Assembly: GCF_014384995.1 (NCBI RefSeq)
Contig: NZ_JACRSY010000008.1
Coordinates: 1-64,000 of the forward strand
DNA: 64,000 bases
DNA from: Zhenhengia yiwuensis
GTDB taxonomy: Bacteria; Bacillota; Clostridia; Lachnospirales; Cellulosilyticaceae
Direction of reading: 5' to 3'
Shown here: one piece after another, positions 15,149-23,148 of the stretch
Position numbering within the stretch: the stretch's first letter is position 1
Layout: each line of letters opens with the position of its first letter
Translations under genes and position numbers: made by a program
The notes under the pieces: model-generated
Database searches by the model: none
Seen by the model: only the letters and a program-made list of their open reading frames with translations
What the model was told of the DNA's origin: nothing

Positions 15149-15334
15149 ATGGCTACTGAAAGAAAAGAAAAATATAGAACTCAAACATCTACATCTATTG
15201 ATAAATTATTACTTGCTACATTAGAAGAATTAGCAAAGGAACAAAGATGTAATAAATCAAGATTGTATGATGAAGCATTAAAACTATTATTTAAAGAATA
15301 TGGCAAAGAAATTAAGAAAGAGACTGAACTGTAA
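15149..15334 (+). CDS. CopG-like ribbon-helix-helix protein
   Basis: A 61-residue basic DNA-binding protein: STSIDKLLLATLEELAKEQR, then CNKSRLYDEALKLLFKEYG, the ribbon and two helices of the CopG/Arc fold. It is the only plus-strand gene of this end and lies between the candidate rep gene and the iterons. A copy-number or promoter control role, as CopG has in rolling-circle plasmids, fits the position but is inference. A lone antitoxin is less likely because no toxin gene is adjacent. Confidence 0.7.
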   Translation: MATERKEKYRTQTSTSIDKLLLATLEELAKEQRCNKSRLYDEALKLLFKEYGKEIKKETEL

Positions 15335-15352
15335 AAGTTAGTCTCTTTTTTT
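15320..15352 (+). terminator. Terminator of the RHH gene
   Basis: GAGACT (15320-15325) pairs with AGTCTC (15340-15345) around the stop codon, followed by seven T residues. Confidence 0.75.
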
Positions 15353-15447
15353 GTTACTGTTTTTAGATAAGATTATAAATTCACATTGTGACCGATCGTC
15401 ATTATTAAAAGGGGAGGTTCTTAAATACTATCTTTAATTATTATGAT

Positions 15448-15480
15448 GATATTATAAAAGATATTATAAAAGATATTATT
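15448..15480. repeat. AT-rich 12-mer repeats, candidate DNA unwinding element
   Basis: GATATTATAAAA is repeated directly at 15448-15459 and 15460-15471, with a third copy beginning at 15472 (GATATTATT). Tandem AT-rich 12- or 13-mers beside iterons and DnaA boxes are how iteron plasmids and oriC mark the melting site. Confidence 0.65.
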
Positions 15481-15493
15481 TGTAGGTACTTTC

Positions 15494-15628
15494 ACCTATC
15501 CCCATAGGTACAAATAACTATACCCATAGGTATTTACACATACCCCCATAGGTATTTACACATAGGGGGATAGGTGAATATAACTAGGGGGATAGGTAGA
15601 AATACATATGGGGCAAAGGGTATGTTAA
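15494..15628. repeat. About six 22-bp iterons, candidate plasmid origin or centromere
   Basis: Units starting near 15499, 15521, 15541, 15563, 15585 and 15607 share TA(C/G)CCCATAGGTA or its G-rich form TAGGGGGATAGGTG, at 20-22 bp spacing (two helical turns). The first also forms a perfect palindrome ACCTAT-CCCC-ATAGGT (15494-15509). No ORF is present. The interval 15353-15672 has no gene and is made of these elements, the 12-mers and the DnaA boxes. Confidence 0.75.
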
Positions 15629-15634
15629 TAATTA

Positions 15635-15654
15635 TGTGGATAAAATGTGGGTAA
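15635..15654. promoter_or_regulatory. Two DnaA boxes
   Basis: TGTGGATAA at 15635-15643 is the exact reverse complement of the DnaA consensus TTATCCACA. TGTGGGTAA at 15646-15654 differs by one base. The pair is 11 bp apart in the same orientation, directly beside the iterons. Confidence 0.65.
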
Positions 15655-15672
15655 AAATAAAGTGAAATAGTT

Positions 15673-15891
15673 CTATTTTTTTACATCTTTAAAAGTTAAA
15701 ATAACTTCATCTATTACACTATAAATATATGCTACAGCAAACATGATAGCTATTATCAAGCCAAGTGGGAATGGAATACGCCCTAAAAACTCACAAATTA
15801 GTGCCAAGAATACTCCACATCCCATAAATAAACCTCTAACAATGGTGACAAATATTAAATCCAAAATATCGAATATCTTAGGCATTCTCAA
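15673..15891 (-). CDS. Small membrane protein
   Basis: A 72-residue product with two transmembrane segments (about 10-33 and 42-60). A GGAGGGTTTGAGAATG-type start is visible. It lies between the origin-like region and the lysis genes. A holin-like role is possible but unsupported by a family match. Confidence 0.5.
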   Translation of the reverse strand: MRMPKIFDILDLIFVTIVRGLFMGCGVFLALICEFLGRIPFPLGLIIAIMFAVAYIYSVIDEVILTFKDVKK

Positions 15892-15961
15892 ACCCTCCTA
15901 TCACATATAATTTTACAGATTTAGTTTTAACTCTTTTATTTTATAAAATTCGTATCTGAAT

Positions 15962-15994
15962 AAAAAAAAAGAGGACTAATATAAATTAGTCCTC
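15962..15994 (-). terminator. Terminator
   Basis: Minus strand: GAGGACTAA (its TAA is the stop of the next gene) pairs with TTAGTCCTC and runs into nine T residues. Confidence 0.85.
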
Positions 15995-16154
15995 TTTAAT
16001 GCGTTCTTCAATCATTTTTTTCAAGTCCATAAGGTCTTCTACGGTTGCTTTATTCTTAATAAAACCCCTAGCTGTTGACCTAGATTTTAGATAGTTTGAA
16101 TATTCCTTGTTTTGCTCTTGCCATCTCTTATTGGCTTCTGTTTGTTTTGTAGCC
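15986..16154 (-). CDS. Small basic helical protein
   Basis: A 55-residue Lys/Arg-rich product (MATKQTEANKRWQEQNKEYS) of a kind seen at the ends of Clostridia and Bacilli mobile elements. The inner ATG is chosen because GGGAG lies 8-9 bases upstream; an ATG five codons earlier has no ribosome site. Function unknown. Confidence 0.6.
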
Positions 16155-16259
16155 ATTTGATTTTCTCCCATTGAAAAATATAATTTTCATACCTAATATT
16201 AAGACTATCAATCTTAATATATTAAATAATAAAGTTGATATTGCTGTTAATAGTTCCAT
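16128..16259 (-). CDS. Possible 43-residue membrane peptide
   Basis: An ORF with a strongly hydrophobic N-terminal half (MELLTAISTLLFNILRLIVL). No good ribosome site is seen and it overlaps the next gene by 27 bases. It resembles small toxic or holin-like membrane peptides in composition only. Confidence 0.3.
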   Translation of the reverse strand: MELLTAISTLLFNILRLIVLILGMKIIFFNGRKSNGYKTNRSQ

Positions 16260-16291
16260 ATTGTTTTCAAGTGGTATATGTGATATTTTAA

Positions 16292-16318
16292 TATATAGGG
16301 GAGTAAATCCCCTATATA
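16292..16318. other. Perfect 10-bp hairpin between mini-genes
   Basis: TATATAGGGG and CCCCTATATA flank a 7-base loop, just downstream of the 37-residue ORF. No T-run follows, so it is more likely an RNA-processing or translation-control element than a terminator. Confidence 0.5.
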
Positions 16319-16319
16319 A

Positions 16320-16433
16320 CTATCTTAGGCTATCTCTTACCAATTTGACCACGGCTAAGAGTGTGCCAACATTTAGAGTGAGATTAATGAGTGCTGATAC
16401 CACTTCGTTAATCTCATTTATTATTTCTACCAC
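16320..16433 (-). CDS. 37-residue hydrophobic peptide
   Basis: GTG start 7 bases after AGGAGG. The product has an acidic start (VEIINEINE) and then one hydrophobic helix (VVSALINLTLNVGTLLAVVK). It lies 26 bases after a near-consensus promoter. Size and composition recall phage holins and type I toxins; neither is demonstrated. Confidence 0.5.
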   Translation of the reverse strand: MVEIINEINEVVSALINLTLNVGTLLAVVKLVRDSLR

Positions 16434-16458
16434 TTTTCTACCTCCTCTCTACTCTTTT

Positions 16459-16487
16459 ATTATACTACGGATAGTATATTCAGTCAA
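16459..16487 (-). promoter_or_regulatory. Strong promoter
   Basis: Minus strand: TTGACT (16482-16487), 17 bases, TATAAT (16459-16464). Upstream are two GTAGAAT repeats separated by TAATGTAAAATAAT. It drives the mini-gene block leftward, independent of the late operon, which ends in the terminator just upstream. Confidence 0.75.
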
Positions 16488-16525
16488 GTAAAATTCTACA
16501 TTATTTTACATTATTCTACACAAAC

Positions 16526-16555
16526 AAAAAAAAAAGACTAGGGTTACCCCTAGCC
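16526..16555 (-). terminator. Terminator of the prophage 2 late operon
   Basis: Minus strand: GGCTAGGGGTAACCCTAGTC stem followed by ten T residues, starting within the stop codon of the amidase gene. Confidence 0.88.
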
Positions 16556-17329
16556 TAATTTCACACTATATTTAATTAATAAACTTCTTACATTATCCTT
16601 TGTATATGTCCCATTCTTCCAAATATCAGCACTTGAAATAACACCCTTTGCAATAAGGACATCTACACCACCAAACTTTGAAAGTAACGCTGGTACATTC
16701 TGTAGTTTGATATTGTCAAGTTTATTCCATGCTGTAGCATTAATCATAATACCACTTTCAATAATTCTTTCTACTGCATCATATAAAGCTATATCGGATT
16801 CTTGTATCTTATAGTGTGATTTAATTCCCTCTATAATGCCTTTTACAATCTTATCTTGATATGCTGATTGGTTTAATAGATTGGCTTCAACCCTGTTTGA
16901 AATAAAGCCACATTCAACTAGGATAGATTCATTGAATCCATTAAGTACAGCCAAATCATCCCTATATTTAGCACCCCTATTTTTAGCCCCCGTTGCTTTA
17001 CACATTCCATTGCACACAACTGTAGCCAAATCTTTTTGTGTCTTATATAACACTTCAATACCACTTGCTGAATCGTTACTGTGGGCGTTAATATGTACAG
17101 ATACCAACACATCACCTTTTAATTGTTTAGCCTTTACTGGTCTTTGTGATGGTGTTATAAGTTCATCTTCACTTGATCGAGTTAATACAACCTCAACGCC
17201 TAATTTTTCAAGTGCGTATTTCAACTTCTTAACAATAGCTAATGCTAATACTGATTCTTTTAGACCGTGACCACACGCCCCAAAGTCTTTTGAATTATTT
17301 CTATGTCCAGCATCTAATACAAATCTCAT
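16550..17329 (-). CDS. N-acetylmuramoyl-L-alanine amidase (endolysin)
   Basis: A 259-residue endolysin. The Amidase_3 catalytic domain (about 1-175) has zinc ligands His9 (DAGHRN), Glu25 and His79 (SVHINAHS) and the catalytic Glu139 (ILVECGF). The C-terminal 80 residues probably bind the cell wall and contain a repeated segment near VERIIESGIMINATAWNKL. It cuts the glycan-peptide amide bond at the end of the lytic cycle. Last gene of the late operon, after the holin-like gene. Confidence 0.92.
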   Translation of the reverse strand: MRFVLDAGHRNNSKDFGACGHGLKESVLALAIVKKLKYALEKLGVEVVLTRSSEDELITPSQRPVKAKQLKGDVLVSVHINAHSNDSASGIEVLYKTQKDLATVVCNGMCKATGAKNRGAKYRDDLAVLNGFNESILVECGFISNRVEANLLNQSAYQDKIVKGIIEGIKSHYKIQESDIALYDAVERIIESGIMINATAWNKLDNIKLQNVPALLSKFGGVDVLIAKGVISSADIWKNGTYTKDNVRSLLIKYSVKLG

Positions 17330-17344
17330 ATTTAAACACCTCTC

Positions 17345-17590
17345 TTAAATGTTTTCAAGTTTTTCTTCGATATTCTCCAAACGTGGGATAATGCCATACG
17401 TTAGGGTAGCGTTTGTTTCCAGTAATTTTTTGTTAACGTCTGTTTGTTCAGCTAGTGTTGCAAGGAAGTTATCCTCTCTCCTTTGCCAATCTTCCCTATT
17501 CTCTTTCTGCATCTTAGCAACGTAATAACAAAGACCAATTATTAAAGCTAAATTAAACCCAACTGATTCAATTAATGTTATAAATTCCAT
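17345..17590 (-). CDS. UviB/BhlA-type holin-like protein
   Basis: An 81-residue protein with one N-terminal transmembrane helix (about 8-26) then a charged coil with EDWQRREDNFLATLAEQ, typical of UviB/BhlA bacteriocin and phage holin-like proteins. The second ATG is chosen since GGGAGG lies 6 bases before it and overlaps the first ATG. It precedes the amidase gene by 15 bases. Confidence 0.75.
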   Translation of the reverse strand: MEFITLIESVGFNLALIIGLCYYVAKMQKENREDWQRREDNFLATLAEQTDVNKKLLETNATLTYGIIPRLENIEEKLENI

Positions 17591-17607
17591 CTTCATCCTC
17601 CCAAAAT

Positions 17608-17636
17608 AAAAAAAGATGACTACGTGGTCACCTTTT
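17608..17636 (-). terminator. Terminator before the lysis genes
   Basis: Minus strand: GGTGACCACGTAGTCATC stem then seven T residues, overlapping the stop of the upstream gene. Partial readthrough is likely needed for the lysis genes. Confidence 0.65.
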
Positions 17637-17922
17637 TTACACTCATTAGTTTATAAAATTCTTCGATTGATTTTGTAAGGTCTTCAATCCTCTTTTCTAA
17701 CGCTTTAATTTTTTCACTTTCCGTCATTTGAACATCGTAATATACAACAACTACATTACCATCTTCATCAAGTTCATATCTTCCCTCTTTGCCAGCGATA
17801 ACCTCCATTACTGGTGGTTCATCAATAATATAATGCTCGCTAAATTCATCATCAAAAAGCAATTTATAGTCAATTAATTTATTATTTTGAATGTCTTTTG
17901 AAATAAATAACCTTTGTTTCAT
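17620..17922 (-). CDS. Tail-associated hypothetical protein
   Basis: A 100-residue product, acidic, with a C-terminal coiled coil (KIKALEKRIEDLTKSIEEFY). Genes of this size and coiled-coil end follow the tail fibre in PBSX-like phages. The start is chosen at the ATG 7 bases after GGGATGAG; two upstream starts are possible. Confidence 0.55.
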   Translation of the reverse strand: MKQRLFISKDIQNNKLIDYKLLFDDEFSEHYIIDEPPVMEVIAGKEGRYELDEDGNVVVVYYDVQMTESEKIKALEKRIEDLTKSIEEFYKLMSVKKVTT

Positions 17923-17952
17923 TTTAATACTCATCCCTTTCAAATATCGTGA

Positions 17953-19827
17953 TTAACTAAATAATTTATTATACTGTGCGTGTGTCACATAGAAACTACT
18001 ATAATTGTGACTTTTTATACTAACCTTACCACTTACTATACGCCACACTCGAACTGTTAAGTTATTTACACTTTCAGCACGCCCAACCTGTACAGCTTGT
18101 CCATTTGTAGTATCTAATTGTAGGGCATCGCCAATTACATATTTATATGTAGAGGAATTAAATTCTGTCCCAACTTTCCAACCACTTGTGGGTGTAATGA
18201 ATTCCTTAAATGTGTCCGTTCCTAGACCATCATCGTGGATATTATAATATAGTGATAGGTAAATTTTATCAGCTATTGCATCTTTTCTAGTGGAGTTTGG
18301 TCCTACGGGAATTTGACCAATTTTATTGGCAAGTACGCTATGACTATCGCTTCCACTTGCTGAAACACCTTTTGCAGTAATGGCGGAAGCGATTGCATTT
18401 TTCCCATTACTGACAGATTGCTTTAAACTATCTAAATCATTTGCAGTTGGGTTTTTAACCCATGCCGACCATGCGTTTTCGTATTTTCTACGTTGATAAA
18501 CAACACAATGTGAAAATGTAGTATATCTGTGCAATACACAACCCTCATTTGCTTGTCCAACAACTGGAATAACCTCTAATACCCCAGCTTCATGTGTTGG
18601 TACATTTGGACACGCTTGTGCATTTACATTTAGTGGGAATAAATATGTACCAGCTAATGTTATACTATTAAAATCAACCCCGTATTCAATAGTATGTACA
18701 GTTGCAGTATTAGGACACCATTTCCCCCAACTTGCACCATTTCTAATCCTAGTCCATTCTGTACAAGCGTGTGTAATAGCACCATGTGGATTTAACCATG
18801 TAGCCTTTTGAAGTATATATTGTCCATTGTGATTTTTAACATCAATATACCACCAATAGGAGCCATTTGTAATCGGTGCATTGTTAGGGTTACTAACCAT
18901 GTAAAAGCCATTATTAATAACATCATCTAAATTAGTCCCACTTGGTAAATTAGCACTAGTTGTTCCAAGCCCTTTATTTGCTAAATCTTGTTCTATTGCA
19001 GTTGTATACCATGCACCATCTAAATATACTTGTGGTCTAGCTTGTTTGTTAATAATGAAACTATCAACCCCATCCACTCGATACATCAGCCCAAAATCAT
19101 TTGTCGTACTTGCGTTCCAAAAAACATTAGTTTTTTCGGGTCTACCAACATCCCAAACTAGGCTTCTAATACCTTTAAATTCAATGTTACCGTGAACTTC
19201 CCCACCACTAAGTTGCAAATATCTATCGTGGTGAGTATGTTCTTCTGGTGGGAATTTTTGTGGTTTTCCATTTACGGAATCCCAAGAAATATCTATCGCT
19301 TCCATTTGCTCATTTAGCCTTGCTAACTCTTGTCTAATATCAGCGTGTGAATCTTCTCCCTCATTATGATTATCTAATTCAGCTTGTGTTAAGTACACCA
19401 ATGAACTATCAATGGTAGCTGTTACATTCTGTACATTAGAAACAAGCAAGGTTACTTGTATAATCTTTTCATCAAGTCCATTTCTTGAAATGATAGAAGT
19501 CTGTGTGGTGTGACCATATAAGTATAGAATCTCTCCACCAGTTTCCCCTTCTGCAATGACACCTAATTCAGACCATGCATAATCACTTTGGATTTGTTGT
19601 GGTGTAAGTGTAGTCGTTAGGCTGACAGTTGACCCATTTCTATTAACACCCGTGATTGGTAATGTATTTTCAACTTTTACCAATGCCGTTTGGTTTGCTA
19701 AGTCCTGTCCTGTAAATGTACCCGAACCTAGCAAAATATTTTTAAATGTGATAGAACCACCAGCCATACCTTGTGCGATTAGGTTCATACCAGCATTTGT
19801 GATTGTTTTATTAGTAAATACGCTCAT
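17953..19827 (-). CDS. Tail fibre with DUF3751-like N-terminus and pyocin-knob region
   Basis: A 624-residue receptor-binding fibre candidate. Residues 1-150 match the baseplate-attaching N-terminus of myophage fibres (SVFTNKTITNAGMNLIAQ, YAWSELGVIAEGE). A central collagen-free beta-rich part includes HHDRYLQLSGGEV. Two knob-like modules (YWWYIDVKNHNGQYILQKAT and WTRIRNGASWGKW near 360-400; a related one near 470-490) follow. The ATG after AGGGGGTAAC is used rather than an earlier frame extension. It determines host range. Confidence 0.8.
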   Translation of the reverse strand: MSVFTNKTITNAGMNLIAQGMAGGSITFKNILLGSGTFTGQDLANQTALVKVENTLPITGVNRNGSTVSLTTTLTPQQIQSDYAWSELGVIAEGETGGEILYLYGHTTQTSIISRNGLDEKIIQVTLLVSNVQNVTATIDSSLVYLTQAELDNHNEGEDSHADIRQELARLNEQMEAIDISWDSVNGKPQKFPPEEHTHHDRYLQLSGGEVHGNIEFKGIRSLVWDVGRPEKTNVFWNASTTNDFGLMYRVDGVDSFIINKQARPQVYLDGAWYTTAIEQDLANKGLGTTSANLPSGTNLDDVINNGFYMVSNPNNAPITNGSYWWYIDVKNHNGQYILQKATWLNPHGAITHACTEWTRIRNGASWGKWCPNTATVHTIEYGVDFNSITLAGTYLFPLNVNAQACPNVPTHEAGVLEVIPVVGQANEGCVLHRYTTFSHCVVYQRRKYENAWSAWVKNPTANDLDSLKQSVSNGKNAIASAITAKGVSASGSDSHSVLANKIGQIPVGPNSTRKDAIADKIYLSLYYNIHDDGLGTDTFKEFITPTSGWKVGTEFNSSTYKYVIGDALQLDTTNGQAVQVGRAESVNNLTVRVWRIVSGKVSIKSHNYSSFYVTHAQYNKLFS

Positions 19828-19837
19828 TGTTACCCCC

Positions 19838-20341
19838 TTAATAGTTGAATTTATCCATCGTTCTATGGATGAATCCCGTATAAATGTCCATATCATGTGA
19901 AGCTAATAAATTTACAGTTAGTGCAATATTAGCTGGAATTTTATTTCTAAGGTCTTCAAAAATCTTATCTCTTAGATGTGCTTTACCCGTTGAGATACTA
20001 ACAGTAAGTGAAAACCCATTTAGTAATACCAGATACTCACTTTCACCAACTAATGTTGTTAAGTATTGTCTTAACCATCTATGAGTATAATTAGCCTTAG
20101 TATTATATAGGTTTAAAAGATTCACTCTCCTAATCTCTATGTCATTATCTGTAGGTAATTTAAACATTTTTTCATACCTAGTTAGACCACGATCACGGGC
20201 TGTTTGAATGAATTGATTATCTTCAACTTCCTTTGAAAACTTATCTAAATTATCAAGTTCGGGGCTGATAGATTTATCAATATCCCCGAACTCTCTAATG
20301 TTATATACGTGTTGTGGTAGGTGCTTACTTAATCTAGCCAT
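19838..20341 (-). CDS. YmfQ/DUF2313-like baseplate protein
   Basis: A 167-residue protein, MARLSKHLPQHVYNIREF at its start, of the DUF2313 tail family found between gpJ-like and fibre genes in Mu- and PBSX-like phages. It overlaps the end of the gpJ-like gene by 8 bases; frame extension upstream has no ribosome site and is ignored. Confidence 0.75.
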   Translation of the reverse strand: MARLSKHLPQHVYNIREFGDIDKSISPELDNLDKFSKEVEDNQFIQTARDRGLTRYEKMFKLPTDNDIEIRRVNLLNLYNTKANYTHRWLRQYLTTLVGESEYLVLLNGFSLTVSISTGKAHLRDKIFEDLRNKIPANIALTVNLLASHDMDIYTGFIHRTMDKFNY

Positions 20342-21389
20342 TTGTAATATCCCCCACAACTGGCACTTCTTCATCTGTAAGTGATAAGTTATTAGTTTCC
20401 CCATTGATAGTGGTATTGCTAATGTCTTCAATACCAGCAATATTCAATATTCTTGATTCTATATGTGCTATCCTAACAATTACATTATTTACAGTAGCCC
20501 ATTCTTTTCTCAATTCCTCCAAGTATGTGGTAATAACTTCCCTTACACTAGATTCTACATTAGACCAGCTAAAGCCACTCTTAAATGTTAAGTTTAGTTC
20601 AATATTCACTTGTACACTTTTAGCTGGCTTGACTGTAACCATATGACCAATTGGGGCAATCCCTAGACCCTCACCAGCATTTTGTGTTGGGTCAACTTGG
20701 GTTTGTACCTTTCGTATTAATTCATCATTAGGGACTGAACCATCATTACCTAGTAACACCAGCTTAACAGTTCCAGCACCATTCCAAGTTGGATAAACTT
20801 TAACCGACCCTACACCTTCCAATGCACTAACTTTATTTTTATAATCTTGTACATTTCCACCAAAAGCATCATCATTAAAACTGTTAAAAAATCTTTCTCT
20901 TAATTGTTCATCTGTTTCACTTTCTGCACCAGCAACGACAATTTCACCCAATTGTGCATCATTTATACCACTAATTGAATCAATATTAATCATACTTCCT
21001 GTGTATCGGTTACCGATTGAACCAGCTTGGTTACAAATTGCACCAAATTGATTCTTTTTGGTGCGATATTGCACCGTATATATTAAATCTTCTTTACCCC
21101 ATCTACTTCCAATTGGTACATCTGCATTAAAAGTAATAGTTCTAATGGCATTTACAGCATTTTTCCTGTTAATACCACGTTCAGCAGTCCTTCTTTCAAG
21201 GTATTCCCCTTGTGCTGTATCTGCATAAACCTTATTTTCTAGCTCATTTATGTACAAATAGCATTGGTGTAACTCAACAATCGTTGGTGCAATAGCATCA
21301 TAGATAAAAGAACCCTCTGTTTTATCAACTGTGGCTGTCACCCTGTCCAATGCTCTTTGTAACAATTCCTCATAAGTTAAGTTATACAT
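20334..21389 (-). CDS. Baseplate J-like protein
   Basis: A 351-residue baseplate wedge protein of the P2 gpJ/XkdT family. Recognisable features are the N-terminal YEELLQRALDRVTATVDKTEGS, GEYLERRTAERGI, the TDEQLRERFFNSF segment and the C-terminal GIEDISNTTINGE. Length and gene order between the W-like and DUF2313 genes agree. Confidence 0.88.
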   Translation of the reverse strand: MYNLTYEELLQRALDRVTATVDKTEGSFIYDAIAPTIVELHQCYLYINELENKVYADTAQGEYLERRTAERGINRKNAVNAIRTITFNADVPIGSRWGKEDLIYTVQYRTKKNQFGAICNQAGSIGNRYTGSMINIDSISGINDAQLGEIVVAGAESETDEQLRERFFNSFNDDAFGGNVQDYKNKVSALEGVGSVKVYPTWNGAGTVKLVLLGNDGSVPNDELIRKVQTQVDPTQNAGEGLGIAPIGHMVTVKPAKSVQVNIELNLTFKSGFSWSNVESSVREVITTYLEELRKEWATVNNVIVRIAHIESRILNIAGIEDISNTTINGETNNLSLTDEEVPVVGDITNG

Positions 21390-21786
21390 TTATATCAACC
21401 TCCCCAAAATCTGTATCAACTGTGAAACTCGCTGTTAGGTGGGAATCCTTAAAAGTTATATCAAAGTTATAACAACGGCTTATGTTCGGGTGAATTGTCA
21501 ATGTATCGGTAATGATTCTTTCAACCTCACTATCAATAAAACCTTTTTCATAACCTTTTCCAATGAGTTCTTCCAATTCTTCCCCATAGTCCCATGAATA
21601 AATGTCATATGTGTATCGGCTGGTTTTAAGTGCTTTATATATCCAAACCTTTACTGCATCTATTCCCTCAACAATTAACCCTGTCATTTCACCAGTTTTA
21701 AAGTCAAAGGCATATTCTCTTGGGTAGTGTTTTGGAATTGACCCAACAACTATTTCTTTATCTTGCATGAATGGAATAAAAATCAT
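21382..21786 (-). CDS. DUF2634/XkdS-like baseplate protein
   Basis: A 134-residue protein of the gp25/W-type wedge group: REYAFDFKTGEMTG, AVKVWIYKALKTSRYTYDIYSWDYG, HPNISRCYNFDI. The ATG follows AAGGTGGTGA. It overlaps both neighbours by 4-8 bases, as in the PBSX operon. Confidence 0.82.
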   Translation of the reverse strand: MIFIPFMQDKEIVVGSIPKHYPREYAFDFKTGEMTGLIVEGIDAVKVWIYKALKTSRYTYDIYSWDYGEELEELIGKGYEKGFIDSEVERIITDTLTIHPNISRCYNFDITFKDSHLTASFTVDTDFGEVDINV

Positions 21787-22199
21787 AAATTCACCACCTT
21801 TACGAATACCACATATATTTGCCTGTTTTCAGTAGGAAGTAATACAACTAAGTCATTAACTTTTAGAGTAGTTTCACCACTCATTTTCATATCACCATTC
21901 AGCGTTGCTTGTGCGTTAATTGAATGTGAATGGCTGGCAAATGAAGCCTCTCCACTACCACCACTAGCACTTGCTGTTGAACTTGACAATGTTCCATTTA
22001 TTGTCACGTTACAAGTTCTTTCATAAGAACTTGTTAACTCATAATTTACTAGTAAGTCCTCTTGTTCAAGAATCAAGTCTCCCGTCTTAATAGTTAAGGG
22101 GGATGTACTAATGACTGTACCAATGGATATTGTAGGTGGATTGTATTTTTTTCCCTGTTCTTGCATCAAGTTTAAAAGTCCAGCGTATGGATTCTCCAT
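21783..22199 (-). CDS. DUF2577/XkdR-like tail protein
   Basis: A 138-residue protein of the XkdR group. The first 80 residues form an OB-like barrel (GTVISTSPLTIKTGDLILEQEDL). A Ser/Ala/Gly-rich insert (about 88-100) follows. It lies between the hub and wedge genes; a spike or hub accessory role is likely. Confidence 0.72.
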   Translation of the reverse strand: MENPYAGLLNLMQEQGKKYNPPTISIGTVISTSPLTIKTGDLILEQEDLLVNYELTSSYERTCNVTINGTLSSSTASASGGSGEASFASHSHSINAQATLNGDMKMSGETTLKVNDLVVLLPTENRQIYVVFVKVVNL

Positions 22200-22203
22200 T
22201 TTA

Positions 22204-23148
22204 TCACCCCTTATAAATTAATTGTAAGTTGACTTCATACTGACCATTAGACCATGTATGCGTGTCTGAACTAATTTCAAATACACCAACAACACCAGTT
22301 GTAGAATCTTCAACTTTTATATTAAATCCTGTTATACACTTCACATTTCCTATTGCTGTAACATCCACCGAATACTCAACGGATTTCAACATATTTGTGG
22401 CTACTGCCCTAGCCTGTTTATCTTTTTCTTTTGTATATGTATCTTGGAATATCCCGAATAAATTCATAGATTCTTTATTACCTACTTCATCTAGGAACTT
22501 ATCATTTTCGTCATAGATTTTAACCTTATTTATGATACTGTCAGCACTTTCAGTAAATGAACTAGAAATAATATTGATTGCATCATTTAACACATAATCT
22601 ATAACTATTGCACCAACTTCTATGACATTTAAACGCCCTTGCATCATAATAGGCAAATATCTTTTTCCATTTTGTAGACTAGCACCTTTATAGGCATCTG
22701 TTAGGGTTTGATACAATCCCCCACCCTGTACAATCATCTTTTGAGGGATGCTTGTTGGTGCTAGTTCTCCAACTTGTAAATTTATTTCTTCGCACACTCG
22801 CCTAGCTATTGATTCAGCCGTTGCATTTTTAAAGTTAAATGTACCCTTGCTTTTTGAAAGTCTAATGGCATCATCATAGCAAGTAACTTGTATTGTCCCT
22901 TGCTCTGAAACTTGTTCTGAATAAAATACTTTCCCTCTAAAAATTTCTGAACCATCATCTGTTAGTAGCTGAATTATATCACCCAGTTTTGGTTGAACTC
23001 TTGGGGCGTAGTAATCATGTTTAGGATGAAGTACCTCAAATTGTAAGGTTCTTGAAACTTCATTCTTGCTACCACTCCATGTAATAGTTCCTACTAGGTC
23101 ACTTATATTTTGCTTTATATCGCCATGTTTCAATAATATAATAGGCAT
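22204..23148 (-). CDS. XkdQ-like tail hub protein
   Basis: A 314-residue protein of the XkdQ/gpD late-control hub group: the start IGSGK-free segment ILLKHGDIKQNISDLVGTIT, SKNEVSRTLQFEV, then GDIIQLLTDDGSEIFRGKVF. It would form the baseplate hub around the tube. One base overlaps the next gene upstream. Confidence 0.8.
   Translation of the reverse strand: MPIILLKHGDIKQNISDLVGTITWSGSKNEVSRTLQFEVLHPKHDYYAPRVQPKLGDIIQLLTDDGSEIFRGKVFYSEQVSEQGTIQVTCYDDAIRLSKSKGTFNFKNATAESIARRVCEEINLQVGELAPTSIPQKMIVQGGGLYQTLTDAYKGASLQNGKRYLPIMMQGRLNVIEVGAIVIDYVLNDAINIISSSFTESADSIINKVKIYDENDKFLDEVGNKESMNLFGIFQDTYTKEKDKQARAVATNMLKSVEYSVDVTAIGNVKCITGFNIKVEDSTTGVVGVFEISSDTHTWSNGQYEVNLQLIYKG

Noticed and set aside
15149..15334. 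RHH gene as an antitoxin of a toxin-antitoxin pair
   Set aside because: No adjacent toxin-sized gene; a strong terminator follows directly and the origin-like repeats come next.
15494..15628. CRISPR array or transposon ends
   Set aside because: Units are contiguous at about 22 bp with no unique spacers and no cas or transposase gene; iterons explain them better.
16171..16491. 106-codon plus-strand frame beside the mini-genes
   Set aside because: It runs against the promoter, hairpin and ORFs of the minus strand, with no plausible ribosome site or family pattern.
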